From: JAITVM01 sp031551135
GTDB taxonomy: Bacteria > Bacillota > Clostridia > Lachnospirales > JAITVM01
DNA length: 64,000 bases
Assembly (NCBI GenBank): GCA_031551135.1
Contig: JAVBOA010000017.1
Span: 1-64,000, forward strand
Direction of reading: 5' to 3'
This document shows, in pieces, positions 17,430-26,245 of the stretch; within the stretch, counting starts at the first letter, position 1, and each line of letters opens with the position of its first letter. A model generated the notes under the pieces. That model saw only the letters and a list, made by a program, of their open reading frames with translations. It was not told the DNA's origin and searched no databases. Position numbers and translations under genes: made by a program.

Positions 17430-18392
17430 ATGAAGTTTCTAATATATGGAGCCGGAGCAATCGGACTTACTTATGCGTGGATGTTATCGTCCAAGCATGA
17501 TGTTGTTGTTTTAGTAAAATCGGAAAAAAGCAAGACCGCTCAATGCGGATATAAATTTATCGTGCATGATTTAAGGGAAAAAAATAAACGTGAGTTGAAG
17601 TTTGAATACCGGCCAAAAATAGTTACCGGCATAAACGGCCATTATGATGCTATCTTGGTAATGGTCAATCGTTATCAATTAAAATCCGTTCTTCCGTCGC
17701 TGCAAGGCAGTAATGCTGATATCATATTTATGCAAAATAACTGGGATATTCAAAATGAAATCTCGCCGTACCTAAAGCCGCAGCAATACTTAATTGGATT
17801 TCCTTCTCAGGTCGGCGGCGGGCGTGAAGAAAACCATATTGAAGTGAATATATATGGAGAGGGAACTGTTTTGGCTGAAATAGATGGTCAGAGGAGTAAT
17901 CGGCTTACAAAATATAAACAAGCATTTGAAGAAGCAGGATTGGCGGTTGAAATTAAAAAAGATATTTTAGGCTGGCTAAAAGTGCATTATCTTCAGCAGT
18001 CCATAAGTGCCGGTGCAATTTTAAAAGCCGGCGGTTATCATGCTTTTGCAAGAGATTATAAAGCAGTGAAAGAAATGGTATATGCTTTTCGAGAAGGCGT
18101 TGCTGTTTGTAATGCTTTCGGCATAAACACAAAGAAAATATTCCCCGCCAATATGTTCAATAAACCTGCGCCGCTTGTTGCTATTGCGATGAAGAGCATG
18201 TTTAATAATCCGGATACAATTAAAATGGTGACAGGGCATATGAAGCAAGGACTTGAGGAATGGATTACCGGTTATTACGAAGTACTTAGAAGCGGTCGGG
18301 AAAAGGATGTTTCAATGCCTGTTTGGGAATCCTATAAGCCGTTTGTTGATGATTTTGTTAAAAAATCAGGAATAAATCTCCCCAAGATTTGA
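17430..18392 (+). CDS. Ketopantoate reductase-family protein (PanE/ApbA-like)
   Basis: An NAD(P)H-dependent reductase of the 2-dehydropantoate reductase fold, 320 residues. The Rossmann motif YGAGAIGLTYAW is at the N-terminus and MQNNWDIQ matches the family's central MQNG-type motif. The C-terminal helical domain has GWLKVHYLQQS where PanE has the catalytic Lys followed four residues later by Asn; the Lys is present but the Asn is not obvious. It may therefore act on another 2-oxo acid. It is not beside panB/panC. Start ATG at 17430, with only a weak upstream ribosome binding site. Confidence 0.75.
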   Translation: MKFLIYGAGAIGLTYAWMLSSKHDVVVLVKSEKSKTAQCGYKFIVHDLREKNKRELKFEYRPKIVTGINGHYDAILVMVNRYQLKSVLPSLQGSNADIIFMQNNWDIQNEISPYLKPQQYLIGFPSQVGGGREENHIEVNIYGEGTVLAEIDGQRSNRLTKYKQAFEEAGLAVEIKKDILGWLKVHYLQQSISAGAILKAGGYHAFARDYKAVKEMVYAFREGVAVCNAFGINTKKIFPANMFNKPAPLVAIAMKSMFNNPDTIKMVTGHMKQGLEEWITGYYEVLRSGREKDVSMPVWESYKPFVDDFVKKSGINLPKI

Positions 18393-18431
18393 AAATAGTT
18401 GTTTGTAAAAATTTAATTCCGCCTATATTTA

Positions 18432-18463
18432 TACTATTTCTATTCTTTAGAAAGGAAATAGTA
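18432..18463. repeat. 32-bp mini-hairpin of the TA-flanked palindrome family
   Basis: TACTATTTC and GAAATAGTA flank ATTCTTT/AGAAAG; the whole is one long stem. It lies between the reductase and the YkvI-type gene. Confidence 0.75.
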
Positions 18464-18529
18464 TTAGTATATATTGAATTTTCGCTCATATACTTGTATA
18501 AAAATATTTAGTATAGTGCGGAGGGTATT

Positions 18530-19558
18530 ATGAACAAAAATGCGTATAAAATCGCGGGCGTATATGTGGCGATGATAATCGGCGCGGGATTCGCCTCGGG
18601 TCAGGAGCTTTTGCAATTTTTTCTAAAATACGGTCTTTGGGGTTTTTTAGGAATTGCGTTATCGTCTTTTTTGATTTTTTTAGTGGGATATGCAGTCTTA
18701 TCTTTAGCAATCAATAATTCATTGAACACACAAAGCGAATTTTTTAAAAAAATCGCAGGCGAAAATTTTTCACTTTTTATCGAAATCATGATTGGATTTA
18801 TGTTTTTTGTTTTTTATACCACAATGGTTTCGGCAGCCGGTGCGGCGTTCGATCAAGTTTTCAATTTGAATTTTACAAAATCGGTAATTTTATTTTCGCT
18901 ATTATGTTTTTTTGCGCTTATTTTCGGCGTTAAAGCTCTGGTTAGAATCAATACATTAATTGCGCCAATCTTAGTCATCGGCGGCTTATTTATCGGAATT
19001 TACACGATAATTTTTGAAACAAGAAACGCCTTTAGTTCCGGGGCTGATATTCTTCTGAACAATTGGCTGACAAGCGCTGTAATTTATGCGGCTTATAATA
19101 TTGTGACCTCGGTTTCGGTTTTGGTTTCGATTAAAGATTATGCCGCTGACGTTAAATCTGCCAAAAAATCTGCAATGATTTCGGGGATTACGCTTTTTGT
19201 TCTGGGCTCTGTTTTAATGCTGGGACTTTATTTAAACCGTGAATTTGTCTCGAATTTCGAGATACCTGTTTTGGCGATGATTTATAAACACGGATATTTA
19301 TTCGAGTATTTATATTTATTTATTTTGCTGCTCGCGATTTTTACGACAGCTATCGGAAACGGTTTTTCATTTATTGAGTTTTTAAATTCTAAATTAAATA
19401 TAAGCAGGCTGAATACATCAATTATACTTTTCTTTCTTGGGATATTTTTTGCGCATATAGGTTTTTCGAATTTTGTAGGAAAAGTTTATCCCGCCTTCGC
19501 GATTGTCGGGATTTTGGAGATTATTTTTATTTTATTCAGTTTTGTGAAGAAAAAGTAA
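18530..19558 (+). CDS. YkvI-type membrane transporter
   Basis: A 342-residue integral membrane protein of about ten helices, resembling the uncharacterised YkvI family within the LeuT/APC-like superfamily. The N-terminal AGVYVAMIIGAGFASGQELLQFF is the family hallmark (unwound first helix with G-A-G-F-A-S-G-Q-E). Substrate is unknown; amino-acid or ion-coupled transport is inferred. The ATG follows GCGGAGGGTATT. A single gene closed by a terminator. Confidence 0.85.
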   Translation: MNKNAYKIAGVYVAMIIGAGFASGQELLQFFLKYGLWGFLGIALSSFLIFLVGYAVLSLAINNSLNTQSEFFKKIAGENFSLFIEIMIGFMFFVFYTTMVSAAGAAFDQVFNLNFTKSVILFSLLCFFALIFGVKALVRINTLIAPILVIGGLFIGIYTIIFETRNAFSSGADILLNNWLTSAVIYAAYNIVTSVSVLVSIKDYAADVKSAKKSAMISGITLFVLGSVLMLGLYLNREFVSNFEIPVLAMIYKHGYLFEYLYLFILLLAIFTTAIGNGFSFIEFLNSKLNISRLNTSIILFFLGIFFAHIGFSNFVGKVYPAFAIVGILEIIFILFSFVKKK

Positions 19559-19582
19559 TGGAATTTCAAATTTCTATAATAA

Positions 19583-19610
19583 ACGGCGCATTCACGCCGT
19601 CTATTTTTTT
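19583..19610 (+). terminator. Rho-independent terminator after the YkvI-type gene
   Basis: ACGGCG and CGCCGT form a stem with a 6-nt loop, followed by CTATTTTTTT. Confidence 0.88.
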
Positions 19611-19635
19611 GTCTTTGCCCAAGTTTTTCCCATCA

Positions 19636-19645
19636 GAAAATAGTA
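19636..19645. repeat. Half-site of the palindrome family
   Basis: GAAAATAGTA occurs without a partner arm nearby. The gap 19559-19878 otherwise holds only the terminator, a poly-A/T stretch and the ribosome binding site of the next gene. Confidence 0.4.
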
Positions 19646-19878
19646 TTATTTTGTCATTTTTTTTTACTTCTTGCCACAAAAAAAAAATAATAGTATTCTA
19701 TATCAATAAAGAGTTTTAATTTCGTGGTGGAAATTTGTAATTTTCGGGAAAATTTTATAAATCGACAAATTTTCAAGTTTATGCTAAATACTTATCGTCT
19801 TTTGTCCGATTATAAATATGAAGTATTTCCAAATTTTATGAATGTCTTTTGTAGACCGCTGTATTGGGAGGAAGTTAT

Positions 19879-21303
19879 TTGAAATTACTTTACAAGATTT
19901 TAGGAATTGCTTTTATTGCATATATTATATTTTTTGCATACAGCTCATATCAAAGTTATATGAAACGTGATGAAGTATTTATAAAGAAAAATGTAAAATT
20001 CGAGTATCAGGAAAACAGCGGCGCAAATTTTTATATGGATGGAGATAATATTTTTTTCTCTACAAAAGACGGCATACATTATGTAAACGGAGAGGGAAGG
20101 GCGATTTGGAAAGAAATATTCAGCCTGACTTATCCGATTATGATTGGCGAAGGGAATTGTGTTTTAGTAACCGAAAATCGTGGCAATCATATATATGTAT
20201 TCAATTCCGCCGGCAAGCTTTACGAAAAAGAATTACCAAACCCTGTTATCAGCGTTTCTATGAATACAAATGGTTATGTATCCGTAATCACAGAGGAGAG
20301 CACCGGCTATATAATACTTGTATATGACAACAACGGCAGAATGGTCAGAGAGGCGAAATCCTATACTTATAACGTTTTTCCTATTTGTACCGATATTTCC
20401 AATGACAATAAAATTTTAGCCGTAAGTTATTATGACGTTAGGTCTTTAGAGCCTGTTTCAAAATTAAGTTATTTTTATATAAACCGAATCGACGACGAAA
20501 AAGCCGGAACGGAAAATATAAAAATGGCGCAGACAGACGAAATTTCAACCGAAAAAGCCGGAGCGGAAAATACAGAAACGCCACAAACTGACGAGAACTC
20601 AACTATAAAATCCGAAACGCAAAACATAGAAACACCACAAACAGACGAAAATTCATCCGCAAAAGCAGGGCAAATTGAAAAGAATAAAATGATTCCGATT
20701 ATAAAATTTATGAAAGATAATGCTTTTATAGTTGTTTCCGATAAAGATATTGCATTTTTCCGAATTTCCGACAATTTGGAATTTACAGAAAAAAAGCGGA
20801 TTACTTTGTATAATGAAATAGACGAAATTTATTTTACAAATGACTATAATGTGAGTATTGCGACAGGAAAAGGCTTTTTGAATGAGGAATCGGAAGAACT
20901 CGGAATCGTTCGGACATATGACCTTAACGGTGAAATTATTTTCGAAAAAAATACAGAGAATAAAGTCACGTATCTTTCTGCCGATTTTAATTCAATCATA
21001 ATCGGAAACGATTCGCTTTTTACTGCCTATACAAACGAAGGCAAGCAAATTTGGCAGCACAATGCGTTACAGCCTATAAAGCAGCTTTTGTTTTATAAGA
21101 ACACAAAAAATATTTTAGAAGCCGGCTCTATAGAGGCGAATATTTTAAAATTAATCAAAATAAATTCTGATGAATATCAAGATGCTAATAAAGAAGAAAA
21201 TTCTACGGCAACGCCTCAAACCACTCCAAGCGCAAGCGAGGAACCGGAAGTTACAGCAACGGATGCAAATATAAATCAAGACACGGAGAACGCTCAAAAT
21301 TAA
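19879..21303 (+). CDS. DUF5711-type membrane-anchored beta-propeller protein
   Basis: A 474-residue protein with an N-terminal membrane anchor (residues about 6-25) and an extracellular WD40/PQQ-like propeller made of repeated blades (for example YVFNSAGKLYEKELPN, ILVYDNNGRMVREA, VRTYDLNGEIIFEK). It fits the DUF5711 family, whose role is unknown. A low-complexity triplicated insert occupies residues 207-260, and the C-terminus is Thr/Pro/Asn-rich. TTG at 19879 is chosen because GGGAGGA lies 7 nt upstream; the TTG at 19864 is inside that ribosome binding site. The next gene is cvpA, 23 bp on. Confidence 0.75.
   Translation: MKLLYKILGIAFIAYIIFFAYSSYQSYMKRDEVFIKKNVKFEYQENSGANFYMDGDNIFFSTKDGIHYVNGEGRAIWKEIFSLTYPIMIGEGNCVLVTENRGNHIYVFNSAGKLYEKELPNPVISVSMNTNGYVSVITEESTGYIILVYDNNGRMVREAKSYTYNVFPICTDISNDNKILAVSYYDVRSLEPVSKLSYFYINRIDDEKAGTENIKMAQTDEISTEKAGAENTETPQTDENSTIKSETQNIETPQTDENSSAKAGQIEKNKMIPIIKFMKDNAFIVVSDKDIAFFRISDNLEFTEKKRITLYNEIDEIYFTNDYNVSIATGKGFLNEESEELGIVRTYDLNGEIIFEKNTENKVTYLSADFNSIIIGNDSLFTAYTNEGKQIWQHNALQPIKQLLFYKNTKNILEAGSIEANILKLIKINSDEYQDANKEENSTATPQTTPSASEEPEVTATDANINQDTENAQN
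20497..20658 (+). repeat. Three 54-bp tandem units inside the propeller gene
   Basis: Three in-frame 18-residue units beginning EKAGTENIKMAQTDE, EKAGAENTETPQTDE and IKSETQNIETPQTDE interrupt the propeller between blades. Units keep the phase and the Q-T-D-E core, as expected of a minisatellite that can change copy number. Confidence 0.85.
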
Positions 21304-21326
21304 AAAAACTGTTAGGATGTGATTTT

Positions 21327-22004
21327 ATAGTAGATATTTTTGTATTGATAGTATTAGGTATTTTTATCGCAATCGGGATAAAAAAGGGCTTGGTCATAAC
21401 TGTTTACAATTTTTGCGCCATAATATTGTCGATTATTTTTTCGAGAATGATATATCCCATTGTCAGCAAAATATTAATGGGAAATAAGAATTTTCTTTTT
21501 TATATCCAAGGTCTTGTTAATGATTATCTCGGGCTTGAAGCGAAAACCGGCGGTAATTCGGTTTTAAAAAACAATGAATTTATTGAAGCTTTGCCGCTAC
21601 CGGACGCTATGATCAGCGCTATCAGAGAGAATAATAACGATGTTATGTATACTTTTTTTAAGGCGACAGGCTTGAACGAATATATTTCAAAATATGTAAC
21701 AACGATGATAATTAATTTTATCTCCATAATTTTGGTTTTCATAATTGTTTTCATTATAATAATTTGCTTGCGTGGTATTATAGAAGGAATATTAGATAAT
21801 TTTTCGATACTCAGTTATTTGGATAGTATCGGCGGCGGAATTTTGGGATTTTTTATAGGGTTAATTTTCGTTTGGCTGGTAGTCGTTATTATTATGCTTT
21901 TTATGCCCGATTCGGAATTTATAAAACAAGCGGAAACAGCGTTTACCAAAGTACTTATTATTGATTATAATGTCATTTTAAATATGATTTTCAAGATATT
22001 CTAG
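21327..22004 (+). CDS. CvpA-family membrane protein, probable AUA start
   Basis: A colicin V production protein-type integral membrane protein with four hydrophobic helices, 225 residues from 21327. CvpA proteins normally begin Met-Val/Ile-Asp-Ile; here ATA GTA GAT ATT gives exactly that N-terminus, and AGGATGTGA, close to a perfect anti-Shine-Dalgarno match, ends 4 nt before it. The first standard start codon in frame is TTG at 21345, 22 nt from the ribosome binding site and cutting into the first helix (219 residues). An ATG and a GTG between run into immediate stops. The GLVITVYNF motif after IKK is family-typical. Confidence 0.75.
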   Translation: MVDIFVLIVLGIFIAIGIKKGLVITVYNFCAIILSIIFSRMIYPIVSKILMGNKNFLFYIQGLVNDYLGLEAKTGGNSVLKNNEFIEALPLPDAMISAIRENNNDVMYTFFKATGLNEYISKYVTTMIINFISIILVFIIVFIIIICLRGIIEGILDNFSILSYLDSIGGGILGFFIGLIFVWLVVVIIMLFMPDSEFIKQAETAFTKVLIIDYNVILNMIFKIF

Positions 22005-22054
22005 CAAAAAAATTTTGGAGGCAGAACTTCCGTAAGCTTTTCTCGAAAAGTTAC

Positions 22055-22084
22055 AAAAAAAACGGCGCAAATGCGCCGTTTTTG
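22055..22084. terminator. Bidirectional terminator between cvpA and the chemoreceptor
   Basis: AACGGCGC, AAAT loop, GCGCCGTT, with an A run to the left and a T run to the right between convergent genes. Confidence 0.9.
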
Positions 22085-22091
22085 CTAATCA

Positions 22092-24713
22092 TTAATACTT
22101 TCCAAAATCCTCATTTTCGAAATCATATTTCTTTTCCGACTCGTCTTGCTCTTCTTTTATTAAGCCTTTTTCAGCAGGCTCTTTAAGAGAACTGTTTCTA
22201 AATTTTTTCGACTTTTCCGTATGTTCATTTACTGCTATTTCGGGTTTTTCAAATTTATTTTTAGTTTCGGGAATAATAGGCTTTGATATATTTTTTATTT
22301 TATTGGCTTCACTGCTTGGAGCTTTGTTTTGCTGCTTATTTTCCGGCAGCGGCTGTTCTTTAGGCTTATTCGGTATAACCGGAGCTTTGTTCAAAATCGG
22401 AGTGTTAAACTTATTTTCTTTTTTAGGGATATCTTTATCAATATTTTTCGGAGGACTTTGGTTCAATCCGGCTGTTCTATTGATAGAATTATCTTTTTTT
22501 ATCGAGCGCAAGTCAAAAACATTTTTTTCGTTATTTTGAGGAAGCTGTTTCTTTTCGGCGGCAATAGGGGTTTTCTCTATCGGCGCGCTGATTTTTTCTT
22601 TATTCACCGGACTGTTTAATAATTTAAATTCGCCGGCAATTGCTTGAAGTTTTTCGGTAAACTGCGAAAAATCAACTTTAGTTTCAATTTCCGAAAGCGG
22701 AGCGGATTTTGCATTTTCATTAATATTATTTATTGAATGAGACAATACATTTATGCTATCCGCCTGAGCCTTTGAGTTAGCCGTAAGATTTTCGATAAAT
22801 CTGGAAATCTCCTCTACATGTATAATAATATCATTCAGCGAAAGAGCGGTTTTGTTTGCGATATCGCTTCCTTCATTTACTTTCAAAATTGAGCCTTCGA
22901 TTAGCTCGGTAGTTTCTTTTGCGGCCTCGGCGGTTTGCGAAGCAAGATTTCGAACTTCTTCGGCAACAACAGCAAAACCTTTTCCGTGCACTCCGGCTCT
23001 GGCCGCTTCTACAGAGGCATTTAGCGAAAGCAAGTTCGTTTGGAATGCAATATTTTCTATCACTTTAATTATATTAAAAATACTGTCAGACGCTTCGTTT
23101 ATTTCTTGCATGGATTTAAGCATTTCTTTCATTTCGATGTTTCCGGAGTTTGCTTTTTCCTTTGTTTCGGCTACTTTAGAATTAGCGCTACCGGTCAAAA
23201 CAGTATTTTTCGCGATTTCTTTATTAACTTTGCTAATTTGATCGCTTAATTGATTTAGCTGAGATATTTGTTCAATTCCTAATTCAGAGCTAAAAGCTAA
23301 CGGAATATCTCCGCCGATTTTTTCTGATACTGATTTTATATCATCGATAATCGATTTAAAATTACTAATTATTTTAATTTGGCTGTTCTTAATTCCGGAA
23401 AGATCGCCCAAATATTCCTGCGATGGATTTACGGTCAAATTTTTATTTGCGATTTCGCCTAAAACAAAATTGATATCGTTTATTTGTCCTGCGGCCGAAT
23501 CCATGCAATTATTGAAATTTTGCTTAATCGAGGCGTAAATGCCTTTATAATCTCCGTTTATCCGCTGTTTTAAATTGCCTTTGGAGATTTGCAGAGCAAG
23601 TTGATTAAATTCGTCAAGCGCCTGCGTATTTATGGAGAACGCAGAATTCACGGATTCAGCAAGCTTTGACCATTCGCCTTTCAGATTTTTGGAATTTATG
23701 CGGTGGTTAAGCCTTCCTATTTTCATAGATTCTGCTGTATAAAGCAGTTTATTGTTAATACCCTTCATCTGCAATCTCAAATTTTTTAAGGGCGAAAATA
23801 TTTCACGCTTTTTCCCGTTAAAAACAGGCATTGCCTCAAAATCGCCGAGGGTATAGCTTTTAATACAATTAAGAATCAAATAAATATCCGAATAAAAAGA
23901 TTTTACTAAATTATTAATGCTGATAGCGTAATCTCTTCTAAAAGGGTTCATATTTTTAGAATCAAAAAATAAATCAAAATTCCCGTTTGCGGCAATTTCG
24001 TGGGTCAAGCTGTCTATTTGAGTTCTAAATTCTTTTAATTCATCAAAATTTTGGCGTATAGAAGTATAAACCTCTTCAAAATTACTATCGCCGTCAAAAT
24101 CAAAATTTTTATTATCGGACGCATTGGATGCGAATTTTTTTAATTTAGTAAATTTATTATTAAGCGATTTTAAATATTGGCTGTTAATGAAGCTTGCAAT
24201 CAGCATACAAACTAACATTAATCCAAATAAAAGAATGATTTCTTTGAAAAAAATACTTTCGGAACGGATTCCGGTGCGAACCCGGTTTATTTCATCGTTT
24301 GTGGTCTGCAATATATTGCCTAAGTATGAATTAAGCCTAAAAACCTCTTCTTGATTATTAATATCCAAGTTATCAAGTTCCGGTTTATATATCGCCAAAA
24401 AGCTGTCTAATTCACTGAAATATGAAGCTGAAATAAAGGATTTATATTTTTGTGTATATGTCACGTACTTAGAAATATTGGAAAATAACTCTTGATTGTT
24501 TTCTTTAATCGAAACCATATTAAGGTTGATATTTTCTGTACTTAAAAAATTCTTTTGAAGCTCGGAAAGAACATAAAAGTCATTTGCGATAATTTGGCCT
24601 TCGCTTTTTGATTTAAAGAAACATCCGATTCCGACAAAACTAATCAAACAGATAAAAAACATCATTATGGTAAAAACAGCGTTTTTATTGGATTTAAACT
24701 TTAATAATTTCAT
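22092..24713 (-). CDS. Methyl-accepting chemotaxis protein with long C-terminal tail
   Basis: An 873-residue chemoreceptor. Residues about 11-33 and 150-168 are membrane helices enclosing a roughly 115-residue helical sensor region. HAMP-like helical segments follow, then the cytoplasmic signalling hairpin whose tip reads FQTNLLSLNASVEAARAG and GKGFAVVAEEVRNLA. After about residue 690 comes a 180-residue Pro/Lys/Asn/Glu-rich disordered tail ending ENEDFGKY, unusual for this family and without an obvious methyltransferase-docking pentapeptide. It is a lone gene; cheV is the only partner here. ATG at 24713 with GAGAGGATT upstream. Confidence 0.92.
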   Translation of the reverse strand: MKLLKFKSNKNAVFTIMMFFICLISFVGIGCFFKSKSEGQIIANDFYVLSELQKNFLSTENINLNMVSIKENNQELFSNISKYVTYTQKYKSFISASYFSELDSFLAIYKPELDNLDINNQEEVFRLNSYLGNILQTTNDEINRVRTGIRSESIFFKEIILLFGLMLVCMLIASFINSQYLKSLNNKFTKLKKFASNASDNKNFDFDGDSNFEEVYTSIRQNFDELKEFRTQIDSLTHEIAANGNFDLFFDSKNMNPFRRDYAISINNLVKSFYSDIYLILNCIKSYTLGDFEAMPVFNGKKREIFSPLKNLRLQMKGINNKLLYTAESMKIGRLNHRINSKNLKGEWSKLAESVNSAFSINTQALDEFNQLALQISKGNLKQRINGDYKGIYASIKQNFNNCMDSAAGQINDINFVLGEIANKNLTVNPSQEYLGDLSGIKNSQIKIISNFKSIIDDIKSVSEKIGGDIPLAFSSELGIEQISQLNQLSDQISKVNKEIAKNTVLTGSANSKVAETKEKANSGNIEMKEMLKSMQEINEASDSIFNIIKVIENIAFQTNLLSLNASVEAARAGVHGKGFAVVAEEVRNLASQTAEAAKETTELIEGSILKVNEGSDIANKTALSLNDIIIHVEEISRFIENLTANSKAQADSINVLSHSINNINENAKSAPLSEIETKVDFSQFTEKLQAIAGEFKLLNSPVNKEKISAPIEKTPIAAEKKQLPQNNEKNVFDLRSIKKDNSINRTAGLNQSPPKNIDKDIPKKENKFNTPILNKAPVIPNKPKEQPLPENKQQNKAPSSEANKIKNISKPIIPETKNKFEKPEIAVNEHTEKSKKFRNSSLKEPAEKGLIKEEQDESEKKYDFENEDFGKY

Positions 24714-24954
24714 AAAACAAATCCTCTCTTCTGTTACTAATCGTCCATTAATGGAGAGTTAGTATGAATTTTATTATATATCGACAGTATAAGCATTGTA
24801 TAAAACAAGTTTTCGAGTTTTATGCGGTCATTTTTTTCGGCAAATTCCTATAAAAAAAATTTATATATCTTTAGTTTTTATTTTCAAAAGACATGTTGTA
24901 TTATTTTTTATAGGCTATAGCTAAAAAATACTCAACGAAAGGAGCAAAATAATT

Positions 24955-25155
24955 ATGGCAATTACAGAAGTAAAAAAATTATCTTTGGCACTTGAGTTTT
25001 CGGGTGAAGATACAGGGAAGTATACTTGCTCAAGCTTAAAGACGGATGCCGATAATGAGCAATTAATGAGTTTTGGCGAGTCTGTAGCAAAATTATTTCC
25101 TACAGAAATGCTGTCAGTTGTAAAATCAATCGAAGAACATATTTTGGAAGACTAA
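24955..25155 (+). CDS. DUF1659-like small protein, first pair
   Basis: A 66-residue protein resembling DUF1659 members (beta-rich N-terminus, then a T-D-A-D-N-E-Q-L helix and an A-K-L-F helix). Function is unknown. In Firmicutes these small genes are regularly followed by a DUF2922 gene, as here, 21 bp later. The ATG follows GAAAGGAGC. The four-gene group 24955-25823 looks like one operon ended by a terminator. Confidence 0.7.
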   Translation: MAITEVKKLSLALEFSGEDTGKYTCSSLKTDADNEQLMSFGESVAKLFPTEMLSVVKSIEEHILED

Positions 25156-25176
25156 TTCAGGAAGGAGAAATAGAAA

Positions 25177-25386
25177 ATGAATTATTATGACTTACACTTT
25201 ATAACACAGAACGGTGAATGTACAATTACAGTTCCGGATGCTTATGACGGATGTACCTCTGAAGATGTAAAAGATGCTATGGATGCGATTATTGCGTCAG
25301 GAGTATACGGAACAAAAGGCGGACCGCTCGTTACAGCAGATAGCGCTGAATTGCGTGTGGTTAGCACAACAAATCTTACAATATAA
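25177..25386 (+). CDS. DUF2922 small protein, first pair
   Basis: A 69-residue protein of the DUF2922 type, with L-H-F-I-T-Q-N-G-E strands, a T-V-P motif, and a central KDAMDAIIASGVYGTKGG helix-turn followed by A-E-L-R-V-V-S-T-T. Function is unknown. The ATG lies behind GGAAGGAG. Confidence 0.8.
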   Translation: MNYYDLHFITQNGECTITVPDAYDGCTSEDVKDAMDAIIASGVYGTKGGPLVTADSAELRVVSTTNLTI

Positions 25387-25400
25387 TCGGGAGGTAAAAT

Positions 25401-25592
25401 ATGGTTACGGAAACAAGAGATAAATACACAATAACTATCGATAACGAGAGAACAAAATATAGTACAAAATATATTGCTTTAGCAGCCACCGACGATGATA
25501 TTTTAGCATTTGCTAAGGCTTTTAATTCATTACAGGACGTTGAAATGAAGTATGTGGCAAAAGTTTGCACTTACAATTTAGAGCGTGAATAA
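25401..25592 (+). CDS. DUF1659-like small protein, second pair
   Basis: A 63-residue protein with the same arrangement as the gene at 24955 (TKYIALAATDDDILAFAKAFNSL matches the K-T-D-A-D-N-E-Q-L region), so it appears to be a diverged duplicate. Start ATG behind CGGGAGG. Confidence 0.65.
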   Translation: MVTETRDKYTITIDNERTKYSTKYIALAATDDDILAFAKAFNSLQDVEMKYVAKVCTYNLERE

Positions 25593-25607
25593 TAAGGAGT
25601 TGAAAAA

Positions 25608-25823
25608 ATGAAAAATACAGTAAGAATGGTTTTTACCACAGACGGCGGCAGCACTTACACAATGTCCGTCAGCGGCGTTAAATCGAATTTAACAAGTGTT
25701 ATTTCCGAGGTTATGGAAGGTATTATTTCTTCCTCCGCTGTTTATACAAAAAACGGTAATTTAGACGGAAAGAAAAGCGCGACGTTAATCACAACCGAAA
25801 CAACCGAAATCGCTATCGCTTAA
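25608..25823 (+). CDS. DUF2922 small protein, second pair
   Basis: A 71-residue DUF2922-type protein: VRMVFTTDGGSTYTMSVSGV, then a helix and KNGNLDGKKSATLITTETTEI. It is a diverged copy of the gene at 25177. The ATG follows AAGGAGTTG. A terminator lies 28 bp after the stop. Confidence 0.8.
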   Translation: MKNTVRMVFTTDGGSTYTMSVSGVKSNLTSVISEVMEGIISSSAVYTKNGNLDGKKSATLITTETTEIAIA

Positions 25824-25850
25824 TATTTAGCAAGAATCCAAAAGCCCCTA

Positions 25851-25872
25851 CAGAAATGTGGGGGTCTTTTTT
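25851..25872 (+). terminator. Rho-independent terminator of the small-protein operon
   Basis: GCCCCTACA pairs with TGTGGGGGT around GAAA and runs into CTTTTTTTG. Confidence 0.88.
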
Positions 25873-25975
25873 TGTTTGTTCATTTCTACGGAACTGTTGG
25901 AGTAAATGTATTTTTTTGGATAAGTTTGTGATATACTATAAACAAGAATAAAGTATATTACAGAAGAGGTTTTTT

Positions 25976-26245
25976 ATGAGTAAAATTTATGAATTCGAGG
26001 CAGAGATAAAAAAAGTACCTGATATTGACGCAGCTTATGTGGAAGTTCCTTACGATATCAAAAAAGTTTTCGGCAAAGGACGTTTGCCGGTAAATGCAAC
26101 TTTTGACGGCGTTAAATATAAAGGCAGTATTGTGAAACGCGGTCTGCCGGATTATATTATCGGTATCAGAAAAGATATACGCCAGCAAATTAATAAACAA
26201 CCGGGGGATATAGTAAAAGTTACTTTCGAGGAAATTACGGATTAA
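25976..26245 (+). CDS. DUF1905 domain protein
   Basis: An 89-residue protein matching DUF1905 (small beta barrel; EAEIKKVPDIDAAYVEVPYD, then VKYKGSIVKRG and GIRKDIRQQINKQPGD). Members sometimes carry a YdeI/OmpD-like extension, absent here. Function is unknown. It overlaps the next start by 1 nt (TAATG), so the two are coupled. Confidence 0.8.
   Translation: MSKIYEFEAEIKKVPDIDAAYVEVPYDIKKVFGKGRLPVNATFDGVKYKGSIVKRGLPDYIIGIRKDIRQQINKQPGDIVKVTFEEITD

Noticed and set aside
22303..22619. Plus-strand open frames opposite the chemoreceptor tail
   Set aside because: Shadows of the low-complexity tail, without ribosome binding sites or family features.
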